Origin: an uncultured Prochlorococcus sp.
GTDB taxonomy: Bacteria > Cyanobacteriota > Cyanobacteriia > PCC-6307 > Cyanobiaceae
Assembly (NCBI GenBank): GCA_902521995.1
Contig: CABYTO010000001.1
Span: 1-64,000 of the forward strand
Length of the DNA stretch: 64,000 bases
Direction of reading: 5' to 3'
Each line of letters opens with the position of its first letter. Position 1 is the first letter of the stretch. A program made the translations under genes and the position numbers. This document shows, piece by piece, positions 11,737-22,393 of the stretch. Below the pieces are notes generated by a model. That model was not told where the DNA came from, searched no databases, and worked only from the letters and a program-made list of their open reading frames with translations.

Positions 11737-12661
11737 GTGAGTTCATTAAGCGATTTTCTTGGTGAAATAGGTCGTCATCAACTTTTGACTCCCGAAAGAG
11801 AACTCACAATGGGCAGAAAAGTCCAAGAAATGGTTGTACTTGTTAATAGATGTCAAGAGGCAGGAGGGAAAGGGCCCGCTTGCGAATACTCTGAAACTGA
11901 GAGAAAAAAGATAAAAATTGGTGAAAAAGCTAAAAAACGAGATGATAACAGCCAACCTAAGACTAGTTGTCAACCTCGCCAAGAGGTACCAAGGGAAAGG
12001 ATTAGAATTACTGGACTTAATTCAGGAGGGTACATTAGGTCTTACAAGGGCCGTAGAAAAATATGATCCGTCCAGAGGACATAGATTTTCCACTTATGCT
12101 TATTGGTGGATTAGGCAAGGTTTAAATAGAGCATTGTCAACTCAAAGTAGAACGATAAGGATCCCTGTTAACATTAATGAAAAACTTACAAAACTAAGAT
12201 CAGCAAAATCAAAGCTTATGCAACTTAAGGGTATTCCACCTTCTAGTGATGAGCTAGCTGAAGAAATGAAAATAACCAAAGAGGAAATTGACGAACTACT
12301 TTCTTGTGAATTGAGAAGCATCACTGTTAGTCTCCAAGGTACTGTTAAATCAAAATCAGATCCTTCAGAGTTAGTTGATATTCTTCCAAGTGATCAAACC
12401 CCCCCAATGGAATTAGCCGAATTAGCCGAGAGGACAGCCTCGGCTTGGAAGTTATTAGATAAAGCAAATTTAACTGAGAAAGAAAGAAAGATAGTAAGCT
12501 TAAGATTTGGTTTAGACGGCTCAAATGAATGGAGAACTTTAGCTGAAGTTGCAAGACATATGAGTTGCAGCAGGGAATATTGCCGACAAGTTGTTCAACG
12601 TGCTTTAAGAAAACTTAGAAAAGCAGGAATACAGAATGGATTAGTTGATAGTATTAGCTAA
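11737..12661 (+). pseudogene. group-2 sigma-70 family RNA polymerase sigma factor, interrupted by a one-nucleotide frameshift in an A6 run (11932-11937)
   Basis: N-terminal part in ORF 11737..12066 (SSLSDFLGEIGRHQLLTPERELTMGRKVQEM), remainder in ORF 11918..12661 ([32 protein letters not shown]...); frames join as [17 protein letters not shown] if one A is removed. Confidence 0.8.
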
Positions 12662-12698
12662 AAATTCCATTAAAAATATTTAAATTTCATTTATAAGG

Positions 12699-13067
12699 AT
12701 GAAAGAGAATTACAAAACTCAAGAAAAAATCTATGATGCTGAAGTTTTAGAAAGTTCAACATTTGATGAAAATATCATTATCAAGATTCTTATTAAAGCG
12801 GGAAGAACAATTGCCAAGCCTGCCTTAGAAGTTTTGGAGATGGCATTAGATCCTTATACTCCTGCACAAGTGAGAGTTTCATTAATGGCTGCTTTAGCAT
12901 ATTTGATTATGCCATTTGATCTTTTCCCTGACTTTATGCCTTTAGTTGGTTTTAGTGATGATTTTGTAGCCCTCACAGCAGTACTCAGTATATGGAGCAA
13001 ATATATGACTCCTTCAATAAGAGCAAGAGCAGAGAATAAGCTTAATAAGTTATTTCCTTTTTATTAA
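12699..13067 (+). CDS. DUF1232 (YkvA-like) protein
   Basis: 122-aa ORF; LAYLIMPFDLFPDFMPLVGFSDDFVAL signature. Confidence 0.85.
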   Translation: MKENYKTQEKIYDAEVLESSTFDENIIIKILIKAGRTIAKPALEVLEMALDPYTPAQVRVSLMAALAYLIMPFDLFPDFMPLVGFSDDFVALTAVLSIWSKYMTPSIRARAENKLNKLFPFY

Positions 13068-13388
13068 ATGAATAAATTATCTATACAGGAAGAAAAAGAA
13101 CTCGTCTCCTTCATTAAAGATTGGTTAAAAACGCATGGATTTACCCAAAAAGACTTAGCAAATGAATTAAATATTAAATCGAGTAGAACCTCCGAGATCA
13201 TTCTCAAAATTAAAGAATTATATAAAAAAGGCGGCATGTTCAATATTGCAAAAAATCTTATAAAGATTGAGCAGAAATGGTTAAACAATATCAAGAACGA
13301 TTATCTAGAAACAAAACAGACACCACCATATAATCAATTAGATATCGACTCATTAGTAAACCAGATAAATCAAGATACTAGTAAATAA
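13068..13388 (+). CDS. small helix-turn-helix protein
   Basis: 106-aa ORF starting directly after the DUF1232 stop; FTQKDLANELNIKSSRTSEIILKIKELYKKG HTH-like. Confidence 0.6.
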   Translation: MNKLSIQEEKELVSFIKDWLKTHGFTQKDLANELNIKSSRTSEIILKIKELYKKGGMFNIAKNLIKIEQKWLNNIKNDYLETKQTPPYNQLDIDSLVNQINQDTSK

Positions 13389-13582
13389 ATATCATTTAAA
13401 ATAATATATTTTTAATTAAAAATGATATAAACTCTTAAAACTAACTTTTAAATTAATATCGTTTTAACTCCTAAATAAGATAAATAATTGAATTATTAAA
13501 GCAAAAATGTAGTATATTTTTAAGTTAAATTAATTCTTTTAATAAATAGTTAATAATTACTAAATTTTTTCGTAAATCATAT

Positions 13583-13852
13583 TTAAAATGCTTGAATCCA
13601 GGGATAAATATCATAATTAATCCATATACCTTTTTCCCAATATATATCCTCCTCAATAAGATCTTTCAACTCGTTTAAATCATTAGCATTAAAAATTCCA
13701 AACAAATATTTGGTACATTTTGTTGGCCCTAATGTAACTAAAATATCGCTATCTTTTAAGTTTTTAAGTCTCTTAAGATGTTGTTCTCGAAATGGTTCCC
13801 TTTTAATAATTGCATCTTCGCAGTACCTTCCAAAAACTACAAACTTTTCCAT
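13583..13852 (-). CDS. YciI-like protein
   Basis: 89-aa ORF; REPFREQHLKRLKNLKDSDILVTLGPT, YCII-domain-like. Confidence 0.65.
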   Translation of the reverse strand: MEKFVVFGRYCEDAIIKREPFREQHLKRLKNLKDSDILVTLGPTKCTKYLFGIFNANDLNELKDLIEEDIYWEKGIWINYDIYPWIQAF

Positions 13853-13948
13853 TTTTAAATAAAATAATAGAATAAATAGATAATTAATAATTGCATATAT
13901 TACACGCAGATTGCTATGTTATTTAATACAACTTTCTTTTAATTAATT

Positions 13949-14305
13949 ATGCTAACTGGTAGCGATCTCCTTGCAAAAGTTAAAGAACTTGGTGATGTTA
14001 GCAAATCTGACCTAGTTCGCGCCTGTGGATATGTTTCCACTAAGAAAAACGGAGGTGAGCGCTTAAACTTTACCGCATTTTATGAAGCACTTCTAGAAGC
14101 AAAAGGGGTTAATCTTGGTGATTCTGGAGTTGCAGGCATTGGGAAAGGTGGCAGAAAACTTAGTTATATTGCTACAGTTCAAGGTAATGGAAATCTTTTA
14201 ATTGGGAAAGCATATACAGCACTTCTTGATTTAAAAGCAGGTGATGAATTCGAAATAAAGCTCGGAAGAAAACAAATCAGATTATTACCTACAGAAGAAT
14301 CTTAA
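13949..14305 (+). CDS. cyanobacterial AbrB-family transcriptional regulator (cyAbrB)
   Basis: 118-aa ORF; MLTGSDLLAKVKELGDVSKSDLVRACGY and C-terminal LDLKAGDEFEIKLGRKQIRL. Confidence 0.88.
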   Translation: MLTGSDLLAKVKELGDVSKSDLVRACGYVSTKKNGGERLNFTAFYEALLEAKGVNLGDSGVAGIGKGGRKLSYIATVQGNGNLLIGKAYTALLDLKAGDEFEIKLGRKQIRLLPTEES

Positions 14306-14387
14306 AGACTACAAAAATAAATTGGTCATAACTTTTTTAATTAATTTTCTATAAATAATTCTTTTAATTCATAAATTATCTTTGTGT

Positions 14388-15230
14388 TTATTTTTTTTGA
14401 TCAGCAGCTAAACGCATTTCTTTACAAAACTCACCAACATGATCGACAACATCTTTTTCACTTGAGCTCGAGATTCGTTTTACAAATGCACTCCCAATGA
14501 TTACTCCATCTGCTCCCCAATCACGAACTTTATTAACATGTTCTGGGGTTGATATTCCAAAACCAACAGCAATTGGATTGCTATTTACATCTTTTAATTT
14601 AGCAATAAGATTTTCTACTCTATTTTCCATTTTGTTTCTCTCACCAGTGACACCTGTAACACTTACTAAATATGTAAAGCCTTTTGTATGATTTGATATT
14701 TGTTTCATTCTTTCAAAAGGAGTAGTTGGCGCTACCAATAAAATTAAGTCCATAGAATGGTTACTAACTATTTTAGAAAATTTATAAGCTTCCTCCAAAG
14801 GGAGGTCAGGAACTATTAGTCCAGAAACTCCAGCATCAGATGCCATCTCACAAAACCTTTCAAAGCCAAAAGATAGTAATGGATTCAAGTAAGAAAAAAG
14901 GATGATGGGAATATTTAATTTACCTTTTAAAGACTCTAAAAGTATAATTACTTTTCTTAAGTTAGTTCCTGACTTTAAAGCGCGAGAGGCCGCCACTTGA
15001 ATAACAGGACCATCTGCAAGTGGGTCACTATACGGGATACCTAATTCAATAAGGTCAGCTCCATTTTCTTGTAACTTTAATAATATCTCAGACGTTATTT
15101 CAATATTGGGATCCCCAGCCATTATAAAAGGCATTAAAGCAAATTTTTTTTTATTTTTTAACTCACAAAACATCTCATCTACCTTAGATAAAGATTCATT
15201 TTTAGTAATTTGTATTTTGTTATCTTGCAT
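14388..15230 (-). CDS. trpA: tryptophan synthase alpha subunit
   Basis: 280-aa ORF; ADLIELGIPYSDPLADGPVIQ, GLIVPDLPLEE. Confidence 0.97.
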   Translation of the reverse strand: MQDNKIQITKNESLSKVDEMFCELKNKKKFALMPFIMAGDPNIEITSEILLKLQENGADLIELGIPYSDPLADGPVIQVAASRALKSGTNLRKVIILLESLKGKLNIPIILFSYLNPLLSFGFERFCEMASDAGVSGLIVPDLPLEEAYKFSKIVSNHSMDLILLVAPTTPFERMKQISNHTKGFTYLVSVTGVTGERNKMENRVENLIAKLKDVNSNPIAVGFGISTPEHVNKVRDWGADGVIIGSAFVKRISSSSEKDVVDHVGEFCKEMRLAADQKK

Positions 15231-15258
15231 AATTTTTAGATATTTTTCTATGAAAAAT

Positions 15259-15579
15259 TTATGGATTTTTTTCTAAATCTTCCATAAGTTTTTGCTGCTC
15301 TTCCTTTGACAATGAGTTGAATTTGGTTTCTAGTTTATCATTAACAACTTTTTCATATTCTTTTCTATAACGCTTCCTTTGTTCCATAAAAGTCATTTTT
15401 CCATTTACAACTCTATAAACATAAGATGTTACCCAAGTAATAACAATCAAAATCAAGATGCAACTTGATAGAGTAGTCGCTGTAAAATTATCGATGCCAA
15501 TTTGCGGTGCAAATTTATAACTGATTAATCCTATTAATGAAATAAATAAACCTATTTGTATAACTTTTACTTTAGTCAA
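15259..15579 (-). CDS. DUF3007 family membrane protein
   Basis: 106-aa ORF, two TM helices, FMEQRKRYRKEYEK; sits between ndhL and trpA. Confidence 0.7.
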   Translation of the reverse strand: MTKVKVIQIGLFISLIGLISYKFAPQIGIDNFTATTLSSCILILIVITWVTSYVYRVVNGKMTFMEQRKRYRKEYEKVVNDKLETKFNSLSKEEQQKLMEDLEKNP

Positions 15580-15583
15580 TTAT

Positions 15584-15817
15584 TTACCCTTTACCACTTC
15601 CATTTAGTCTGAGATTTAAAAATGGAGAAAATAAAATTAAACCTGGAAAGAAAAGAAATACAAGACCATAAATTGCTAATCTTTCAAATTTGCCCATAAT
15701 GTTCCATCTATTATTCATCCAGTAAAATAGTAATAATGGGATAACCAATAAATAGGTAGAAATAATTCCGATATAAGCAATTAAAGTAGCGAATGAGTTA
15801 TTGAAAAAACTTTCCAT
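15584..15817 (-). CDS. ndhL: NAD(P)H-quinone oxidoreductase subunit L
   Basis: 77-aa two-TM protein; [38 protein letters not shown]. Confidence 0.88.
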   Translation of the reverse strand: MESFFNNSFATLIAYIGIISTYLLVIPLLLFYWMNNRWNIMGKFERLAIYGLVFLFFPGLILFSPFLNLRLNGSGKG

Positions 15818-15895
15818 TTTAATTTATGGTTGCTTAGTTAAAACATAACAACTATTGGAAGTTATCGTCAGAACTAAAAATAAATAATTAAATAA

Positions 15896-15981
15896 TGGGA
15901 GTGGGGGGACTTGAACCCCCACGAGCTAAATCGCTCGACGGATTTTAAGTCCGGCGCGTCTACCAATTCCGCCACACTCCC
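15896..15981 (-). tRNA. tRNA-Leu (UAA)
   Basis: Reverse complement GGGAGTGTGGCGGAATTGGTAGACGCGCCGGACTTAAAATCCGTCGAGCGATTTAGCTCGTGGGGGTTCAAGTCCCCCCACTCCCA: 7-bp acceptor, long variable arm, anticodon loop CTTAAAA; no CCA encoded. Confidence 0.97.
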
Positions 15982-16080
15982 AAAGGAATTTGCGCTTTCT
16001 AATCGTAGCTGAAAGTAACCCATTTAACCAAGAAAAATTGGAATATTTACACTTTTAATTGTCAGATTAAATCTAATTTT

Positions 16081-17130
16081 TTAATTTACTATTCCCTCTA
16101 CTTGCCATTGTAAAGTTTCACCTGCATGAAATGGTTTTATTTGTCCGACAATATTTTTTTCTTCAACAACATCAATATATTCTTTAATTTTGTTAGGTCT
16201 AGAAACTAATTTTAATTTTTCTTTATTTGGCGGGACATTATAAAAATTAGGGCCATTCAAACTTGCAAACTTTTCAAAATTATCTAGAGCATCCTCCTCT
16301 TCGAAAACTGTTAAGTAGCTTTCTATTGCTACTGGCGAATTAAAAATGCCTGCACATCCACAAAAAGCCTTCCACTTCCTAAGGTGTGGAGCAGAGTCAG
16401 TCCCCAAGAAAAAACATTTTTTCCCACTTGTTGCCGCTCTCCTTAAAGCGAGTCTATTATTTTCTCTCTTAGCAACTGGTAAGCAGTAAAAATCACTATT
16501 TAAGCCTCCAAAAAACATTGCATTTCTATTTATATGCAAATGATGCGGAGTAATAGTAGCCCCAATATCATTTTCTTGCACAAAATCCACTGCGTAAGAG
16601 GTGGTTATATGTTCTAGAACGATTTTTAATTTTGGAAATCTTTTGGTTATTTGAGAAAGTTCTTTATCTATAAAAACTTCTTCTCTATCAAATACATCTA
16701 CTTCAGAATCAGTCACTTCCCCATGAATTAAAAGAGGCATTCCAGAATCTTGCATTAATTCAAAGATCTTATAAAGATTTTCTATTTTCCTAACTCCATG
16801 ACTAGAATTTGTGGTGGCATTAGCAGGATATAATTTTGCTGCAAAAAAAACATTATTTTTAAAACCATTAATCAGTTCCCTTGTATCAGTGTTATCTGTA
16901 AGATAAATTGTCATTAATGGTTCAAACTTAGAACTTTCTGGTAACGCTTCAACAATAGATTTCTTATAAGAAATAGCACTATTGATTGATGTTATGGGAC
17001 TTTTAGTGTTTGGCATTACAATGGCTCTTCCAAAATATTCTGAAGTAAAATGAATAATATTTTTTAATACAAGACCTTCTCTTAAATGTAAATGCCAATC
17101 ATCAGGTTTTATTATGTTTAAAGTCTTCAA
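16081..17130 (-). CDS. pyrC: dihydroorotase
   Basis: 349-aa ORF; PDDWHLHLREG, MPNTKSPITS, GTDSAPH. Confidence 0.95.
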   Translation of the reverse strand: MKTLNIIKPDDWHLHLREGLVLKNIIHFTSEYFGRAIVMPNTKSPITSINSAISYKKSIVEALPESSKFEPLMTIYLTDNTDTRELINGFKNNVFFAAKLYPANATTNSSHGVRKIENLYKIFELMQDSGMPLLIHGEVTDSEVDVFDREEVFIDKELSQITKRFPKLKIVLEHITTSYAVDFVQENDIGATITPHHLHINRNAMFFGGLNSDFYCLPVAKRENNRLALRRAATSGKKCFFLGTDSAPHLRKWKAFCGCAGIFNSPVAIESYLTVFEEEDALDNFEKFASLNGPNFYNVPPNKEKLKLVSRPNKIKEYIDVVEEKNIVGQIKPFHAGETLQWQVEGIVN

Positions 17131-17249
17131 AATTTTTTCTATTTAATCAATTTTAACAGCAAATTTAAATTGACAATAAATTATAGATATTCGAGGATAG
17201 TTATTAACCAATTATGAAAATTTTTATTTTCTGAATAAAAGCCTAAACT

Positions 17250-18329
17250 ATGAGTGATTTTTTATTTCCAATAATAGAAATAGTTTTAGGCGTAGTTCTA
17301 CTTTTTACTGGAGGAGAATTCTTTATTCAAGGAGCCATATTTTTATCTTTAATTCTTGGCATACCTCAAATAGTAATTGGTTTGACAGTTGTTTCTCTTG
17401 GAACAAGCTCTCCTGAGTTGTTGGTAAGTTTGAGTTCAATTTTAAAAGGCAGTGATTCGCTTGCGGCAAGCAATGTAATTGGAAGCAATATTTTTAATGT
17501 TCTCGTTGTTTTGGGCATAAGCTCATTAATAACACCTCTTAAGGTAAAAAGCAGAATAGTCAGAAGAGATGTGCCTCTTTTAATGGCAATTTCTTGTGCA
17601 GTTTGGGCTATGTCATCAACAGGCTTATTAACATTGCAAGCAGGGATATTTCTAATATTTTGTTTAATCTTAAATACAATATGGGAAATCAATACCATCA
17701 ATGAGAAAGGAGAGGAGACAAAAGATGCTGAACCAGAGATAGAAGAATTAAAAGATAACTATAAAGGGAAAATAAATATTTTACTGAAGTTAATATTCGG
17801 AATATTTCTTTTAAGCTTTGGTTCAAATATTTTAGTAAATGGTTCTCAAACGCTTGCTACTCTTTTGGGTGTAAATGAAATTGTTATTGGTTTAACTATC
17901 GTCGCAACAGGGACATCTTTACCAGAATTAGTAACTTCTATAATTGCTGCATTTAAAGGCAAAACAGATCTTGCTATTGGGAATGTAATAGGAAGCAATT
18001 TACTCAATCAACTTCTAATCCTCGGAAGTTGTAGTATTTTCTCAGGATTTAAAGGTTTAGTAATTGAAAAGAGTCTAATAAAAGTTGATTTACCTTTTAT
18101 GGTTTTAACCACCTTTGCATGCTTACCAATTTTCTGGAGCAAAGGTAAAATCACAAGAATTGAAGGATTTATTTTGCTTAATCTTTATATTTTCTACATT
18201 CTCGATAAGATACTTTTTCTGAATGAATTTAACTTCCTTTCTGAATTAAGGATAGGTTTATTTATTTACTTTGCGATACTTATAGTGTTTCTGATTTTTC
18301 AAGAAAAATTAAAATTTTCTAATTCATAA
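17250..18329 (+). CDS. calcium/sodium antiporter (CaCA family, YrbG-like)
   Basis: 359-aa ORF; duplicated GLTVVSLGTSSPELLVS / GLTIVATGTSLPELVTS repeats and multiple TMs. Confidence 0.92.
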   Translation: MSDFLFPIIEIVLGVVLLFTGGEFFIQGAIFLSLILGIPQIVIGLTVVSLGTSSPELLVSLSSILKGSDSLAASNVIGSNIFNVLVVLGISSLITPLKVKSRIVRRDVPLLMAISCAVWAMSSTGLLTLQAGIFLIFCLILNTIWEINTINEKGEETKDAEPEIEELKDNYKGKINILLKLIFGIFLLSFGSNILVNGSQTLATLLGVNEIVIGLTIVATGTSLPELVTSIIAAFKGKTDLAIGNVIGSNLLNQLLILGSCSIFSGFKGLVIEKSLIKVDLPFMVLTTFACLPIFWSKGKITRIEGFILLNLYIFYILDKILFLNEFNFLSELRIGLFIYFAILIVFLIFQEKLKFSNS

Positions 18330-18331
18330 TT

Positions 18332-19696
18332 TTATCCATACATAGTCACAAATTCTTCTGAGATAGTTGGATGCAAAGCCATAGTAATATCAAAGTCTTT
18401 TTTTGTTATCCCTGCATTTAATGAAATCGATACCATTTGAATAATCTCAGATGATGTTTCTCCAAACATATGACATCCTAGGACTTTGTCAGTTAGCTTA
18501 TGAACTACAATCTTCAACATACATTTTGACTTATTCTCTTTAAAAGTATTAGACATAGGAGTAAATTTGCATTTGAAAATTTTTATATTTTTTTCAGAGT
18601 AAATCTCTAAAGCTTTTTTTTCACTTAAGCCAACTGTTGAGATTTCTGGAATAGTGAAAACAGCCTTAGGGATATTTTCATAATTTACTTTTCTTTTTTG
18701 GTCATTAAAAAAATTATCTGAAAAAACTCTCCCTTGTTCTATTGCTACTGGAGTTAAGTTTGGCTTATTTATGATATCGCCAACTGCAAAAATATTAGGG
18801 TTGCTTGTTTGATTAAGTTCATCAACATCTAAATATTTGCCATTCATCTTTAGATTTAAGAAATTTAAATTTAAGGGTAAAAGATTTGGTTCTCTACCTG
18901 TAGCAATGAGGATATTATTGGTTAGGAGTTTATCACCAGAGTCCAAGATGGATTCCAGGTTACCATTTACTCTCTTAATAGACTTTAATTGAGTATTGGA
19001 GATTATATTTATTTCAGTAAAAGTAAGAGATTCCTCTAGGCATAATGAAAGATCCTCATCAAAACCATTTAGTAAATGTTGACCTCTAATTAATTGAGTT
19101 ACTTCAGTACCTAAGTTACTGAAAATAGAAGCAAATTCACAAGCAATATATCCTCCACCAACTATTAATATTGATTTGGGAAACTTTTCTAATTCAAAAA
19201 TATCATCACTAGTCCATGCCAAATCCACCCCAGGAATATTTAATTTCTTTGGTTTACCTCCAACTGAAATAAGAATTTTTTTTGAACTAATTTTATTTTT
19301 AATTTTCTTCGTCTTTGGACAAATAATTTCTAATTCATTTTGAGTAGTAAATCTTCCTAAGCCTTCAAACACAGTTACATTTAATTTTTTTAAAGAATTT
19401 CTATGTAAATTACTTAATCTAGAAACCTCCTTTCGAACATTCTTCAATAAAATATTTGACTCAAAATTAATACCATCATTTTTTAATCCATATCCTTCAG
19501 AAGAATCCATATTTTTTTTACTTTTAGCTGCATAAACCATCAATTTCTTAGGAACACATCCCCTAATTACACAGGTTCCTCCTATTTGATTTGCTTCTAT
19601 GATTGCAACTTTTGCTCCATAACTAGCTGCACGTTTTGCCGCGGCGAGTCCTCCAGATCCAGCGCCAACAACAATTAAATCAAACTCAAATTCCAA
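18332..19696 (-). CDS. gor: glutathione reductase-like NAD(P)H/FAD disulfide oxidoreductase
   Basis: 454-aa ORF; GAGSGGLAAAKRAASYGAKVAIIE, GGTCVIRGCVPKKLMVYA, C-terminal ALHPTISEEF. Confidence 0.92.
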   Translation of the reverse strand: MEFEFDLIVVGAGSGGLAAAKRAASYGAKVAIIEANQIGGTCVIRGCVPKKLMVYAAKSKKNMDSSEGYGLKNDGINFESNILLKNVRKEVSRLSNLHRNSLKKLNVTVFEGLGRFTTQNELEIICPKTKKIKNKISSKKILISVGGKPKKLNIPGVDLAWTSDDIFELEKFPKSILIVGGGYIACEFASIFSNLGTEVTQLIRGQHLLNGFDEDLSLCLEESLTFTEINIISNTQLKSIKRVNGNLESILDSGDKLLTNNILIATGREPNLLPLNLNFLNLKMNGKYLDVDELNQTSNPNIFAVGDIINKPNLTPVAIEQGRVFSDNFFNDQKRKVNYENIPKAVFTIPEISTVGLSEKKALEIYSEKNIKIFKCKFTPMSNTFKENKSKCMLKIVVHKLTDKVLGCHMFGETSSEIIQMVSISLNAGITKKDFDITMALHPTISEEFVTMYG

Positions 19697-19748
19697 GACT
19701 TTTTTTAATCAATTATTATAACGTTAGTTTATAGCTTTAATTCACACA

Positions 19749-20978
19749 ATGAATGGGATTTTGACATGGGATGATTTAAATAAATTTGAAGTTGAAGATC
19801 TTGATAGAGTCCACGGTATAAATAATTCTTACGCAAATTTAAGATTGTTTGGGCATAGTGAAAATGATGTATTAGTTACCCTTTATAGGGATAGGCATTC
19901 TTGGTGTCCTTACTGTCAGAAGATATGGTTATGGCTTGAATTTAAGAGAATTCCATACAGAGTCAAAAAAATAAATATGTTTTGCTACGGTCAAAAAGAA
20001 AGTTGGTTCCTTGAAAAAGTCAGATCGGGGAAATTACCTGCAATTGAATTTAAAAAGCAAGTTATAACTGAAAGCGACGATATCATAGCTTTTTTAGAAA
20101 ATGAATTTGGAGCACTTGGATCTTTTATTACATCTAGTCGCCTTATCAAAATTAGAGAGTTAGAAAGAGAAATTTTCAGATCCTGGTGTAATTGGCTCTG
20201 CCGAGAAAGCTTTAATTTTATAGATAACTCTTTTAGAAAAAAAAGATTTAAAGAATCCATTTCTAAACTCGATGAAATCTTAAGTAGCTCAAAATCAGGG
20301 TTTGTTGATCCATCAGTTTCTAACACGGGTGATATAGAGCCTGGTGTTGGAGATATAATTTTTATTCCATATATGGAGAGAATGAATGCATCTCTTATTT
20401 ATTATAAGGGGTTTAATTTAAGATCTAATTATCGTCATGTAGATAACTGGCTTACCCTTTTTGAGGGGACAAGTGCTTATAGAGGCACTCAAGGAGATTT
20501 TCATACTCATTCTCATGATTTACCCCCACAAATGGGAGGATGCTTTAAAGAAAGCAATGAACAACAGATTACTTTCTCAAACCTAATAGATACTGGGGAG
20601 GGTTTAGGTAATTATGAATTAAACCAAAATTATGAGTCAAAATATTATGCATTAATTGCTCTTAAAAGAGTGATAAAGCATAAAGACAATTTACTAAAGG
20701 TAAACCCATATAATACAGAATCATTTGACGAATCATTGAGATCAGCTTTGAGCCATATGATCACAGGTGATGTAAAAATCCCTAAAAAACTTTCAGGAAT
20801 CTCCTTAAGATACTTAAAAAATAGAATCTCAGTTCCAAGAGATATGCCAATCATTTCAGCGAGATTATTAAGGCAATCATTAAATAGAATTGAATCGCTC
20901 AGTGATATCAATGAAACAGATAAGTTACCTTTAAGGCATAGATATGATCAAGATCCTAGAAATTTTATTTCTAGTTAA
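19749..20978 (+). CDS. glutathione S-transferase-like protein
   Basis: 409-aa ORF; RDRHSWCPYCQKIWLWLE thioredoxin-fold CxxC, LPAIEFKKQVITESDDIIAFLE; divergent from gor. Confidence 0.8.
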   Translation: MNGILTWDDLNKFEVEDLDRVHGINNSYANLRLFGHSENDVLVTLYRDRHSWCPYCQKIWLWLEFKRIPYRVKKINMFCYGQKESWFLEKVRSGKLPAIEFKKQVITESDDIIAFLENEFGALGSFITSSRLIKIRELEREIFRSWCNWLCRESFNFIDNSFRKKRFKESISKLDEILSSSKSGFVDPSVSNTGDIEPGVGDIIFIPYMERMNASLIYYKGFNLRSNYRHVDNWLTLFEGTSAYRGTQGDFHTHSHDLPPQMGGCFKESNEQQITFSNLIDTGEGLGNYELNQNYESKYYALIALKRVIKHKDNLLKVNPYNTESFDESLRSALSHMITGDVKIPKKLSGISLRYLKNRISVPRDMPIISARLLRQSLNRIESLSDINETDKLPLRHRYDQDPRNFISS

Positions 20979-20986
20979 TGGTAAAA

Positions 20987-22393
20987 CTATAATTTTTTTC
21001 TTGAATCTATTTGAAGTAAATCTCTTATTTTTTGAACTTGACTTGCAATATTTGGATCAATAGATAATTTTTTTTCAACTTGTTCAATAGCATACATTAC
21101 TGTTGTATGGTCCTTGCCCCCAAACTCATCTCCAATTCTTGGTAGGCTTAGATCCGTCCCATGCCTCATAAGATACATACCTATTTGTCTAGCTTGACTT
21201 ACTGGTTTTCTCCTACTTGAACTGATCAATTCATCAGTAGAAACTTTAAAGAAATCTGACACTTTATTAATAACTTGTTTTGGAGTAACTACTACTCCAA
21301 CACTATTCGGATCAAGCATTGGAGCAATTGATTGGACTGTCATCGGTAAGCCTGTTATTGATGCAAATGCAACAGCTCTAGTAAATGCTCCTTCTAATTC
21401 TCGAATATTCGAAGTGAATCTTCCTGCTATAAATTGAATTAAATCTCTTGGAAGACTCATCCTCTCTTGTTCTGCCTTTTTTTGAAGGATGGCTGTCCTC
21501 GTCTCAAGATCAGGTGGTTGAATATCTGCCGTCATGCCCATTGAGAACCTAGAAATTAATCTCTCTTGAATTCCCGACAATTGATTTGGTGGCCTATCAC
21601 TTGCAATAACTATTTGACTTCCTGATTCGTGAAGAGCATTAAAAGTATGAAAAAATTCTTCCTGTGTATACTCTTTGCCTTCTAAGAACTGTATATCGTC
21701 TATTAAAATCAAATCTACATTTCTATATTTATCTCGAATAGCTGTCATTCCATCTCTTCGAATACCACTAATAACATCATTAGTAAAAGTTTCTGTAGAT
21801 ACATATTTAACTTTTGCTTCTGGATCTATTTCTACTCGATAATGGCCTATTGCTTGCATTAAATGAGTTTTACCGAGACCTACTCCACCACAAATAAATA
21901 ATGGATTAAATTCTCTCCCGGGTGATTCGGCAACTGCCAAAGCAGCGGCGTGAGCCAACCTACTATTTGGACCTACAACAAATCTTTTAAAGACGTAGCG
22001 TAAATTTAGACCGTTGGGATTTTTGGATCTATTTTTTGAAGAAATATCTTGACTATTATTAGGAAATGATTTTGTTTTATGATTCACAATCTGTTCATCT
22101 AGGTTCTCTTTATTTGTTGAGTCTCTGCTTATATTTGTTTCAGATTTAAAAACAACCTTAACATCATGGCCGCATATTTCTTTTGCAGCCTTTTCGATGG
22201 TTTGACAATAATTCTTTCTTAACCAATCACTGGAAAATGTATTTGGAGCAATTAAAGTTAATAAGCCATTTTCAAAACAGTTAAATTTAGCAGGCCTTAT
22301 CCATGTCTCAAATGAAGGCTTACTTAAAGTTTTTTGAAGTGATTGTTGAACTTCCGCCCAAATAGGATTAATTGCTTGCAAAATTTTATTCAC
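20987..22393 (-). CDS. dnaA: chromosomal replication initiator protein DnaA (GTG start)
   Basis: 468-aa [54 protein letters not shown]. Confidence 0.98.
   Translation of the reverse strand: MNKILQAINPIWAEVQQSLQKTLSKPSFETWIRPAKFNCFENGLLTLIAPNTFSSDWLRKNYCQTIEKAAKEICGHDVKVVFKSETNISRDSTNKENLDEQIVNHKTKSFPNNSQDISSKNRSKNPNGLNLRYVFKRFVVGPNSRLAHAAALAVAESPGREFNPLFICGGVGLGKTHLMQAIGHYRVEIDPEAKVKYVSTETFTNDVISGIRRDGMTAIRDKYRNVDLILIDDIQFLEGKEYTQEEFFHTFNALHESGSQIVIASDRPPNQLSGIQERLISRFSMGMTADIQPPDLETRTAILQKKAEQERMSLPRDLIQFIAGRFTSNIRELEGAFTRAVAFASITGLPMTVQSIAPMLDPNSVGVVVTPKQVINKVSDFFKVSTDELISSSRRKPVSQARQIGMYLMRHGTDLSLPRIGDEFGGKDHTTVMYAIEQVEKKLSIDPNIASQVQKIRDLLQIDSRKKL

Noticed and set aside
11931-11940. A AAA AAC slippery heptamer at the sigma factor break, suggesting programmed -1 frameshifting
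   Set aside because: The frames require skipping one nucleotide (+1), not slipping back one, so the -1 heptamer does not restore the reading frame; indel or sequencing error is simpler.
15896-15981. tRNA-Leu as attachment site for the integrase at 58090
   Set aside because: More than 40 kb apart, no fragmentary tRNA copy seen near the integrase and intervening genes are core functions.
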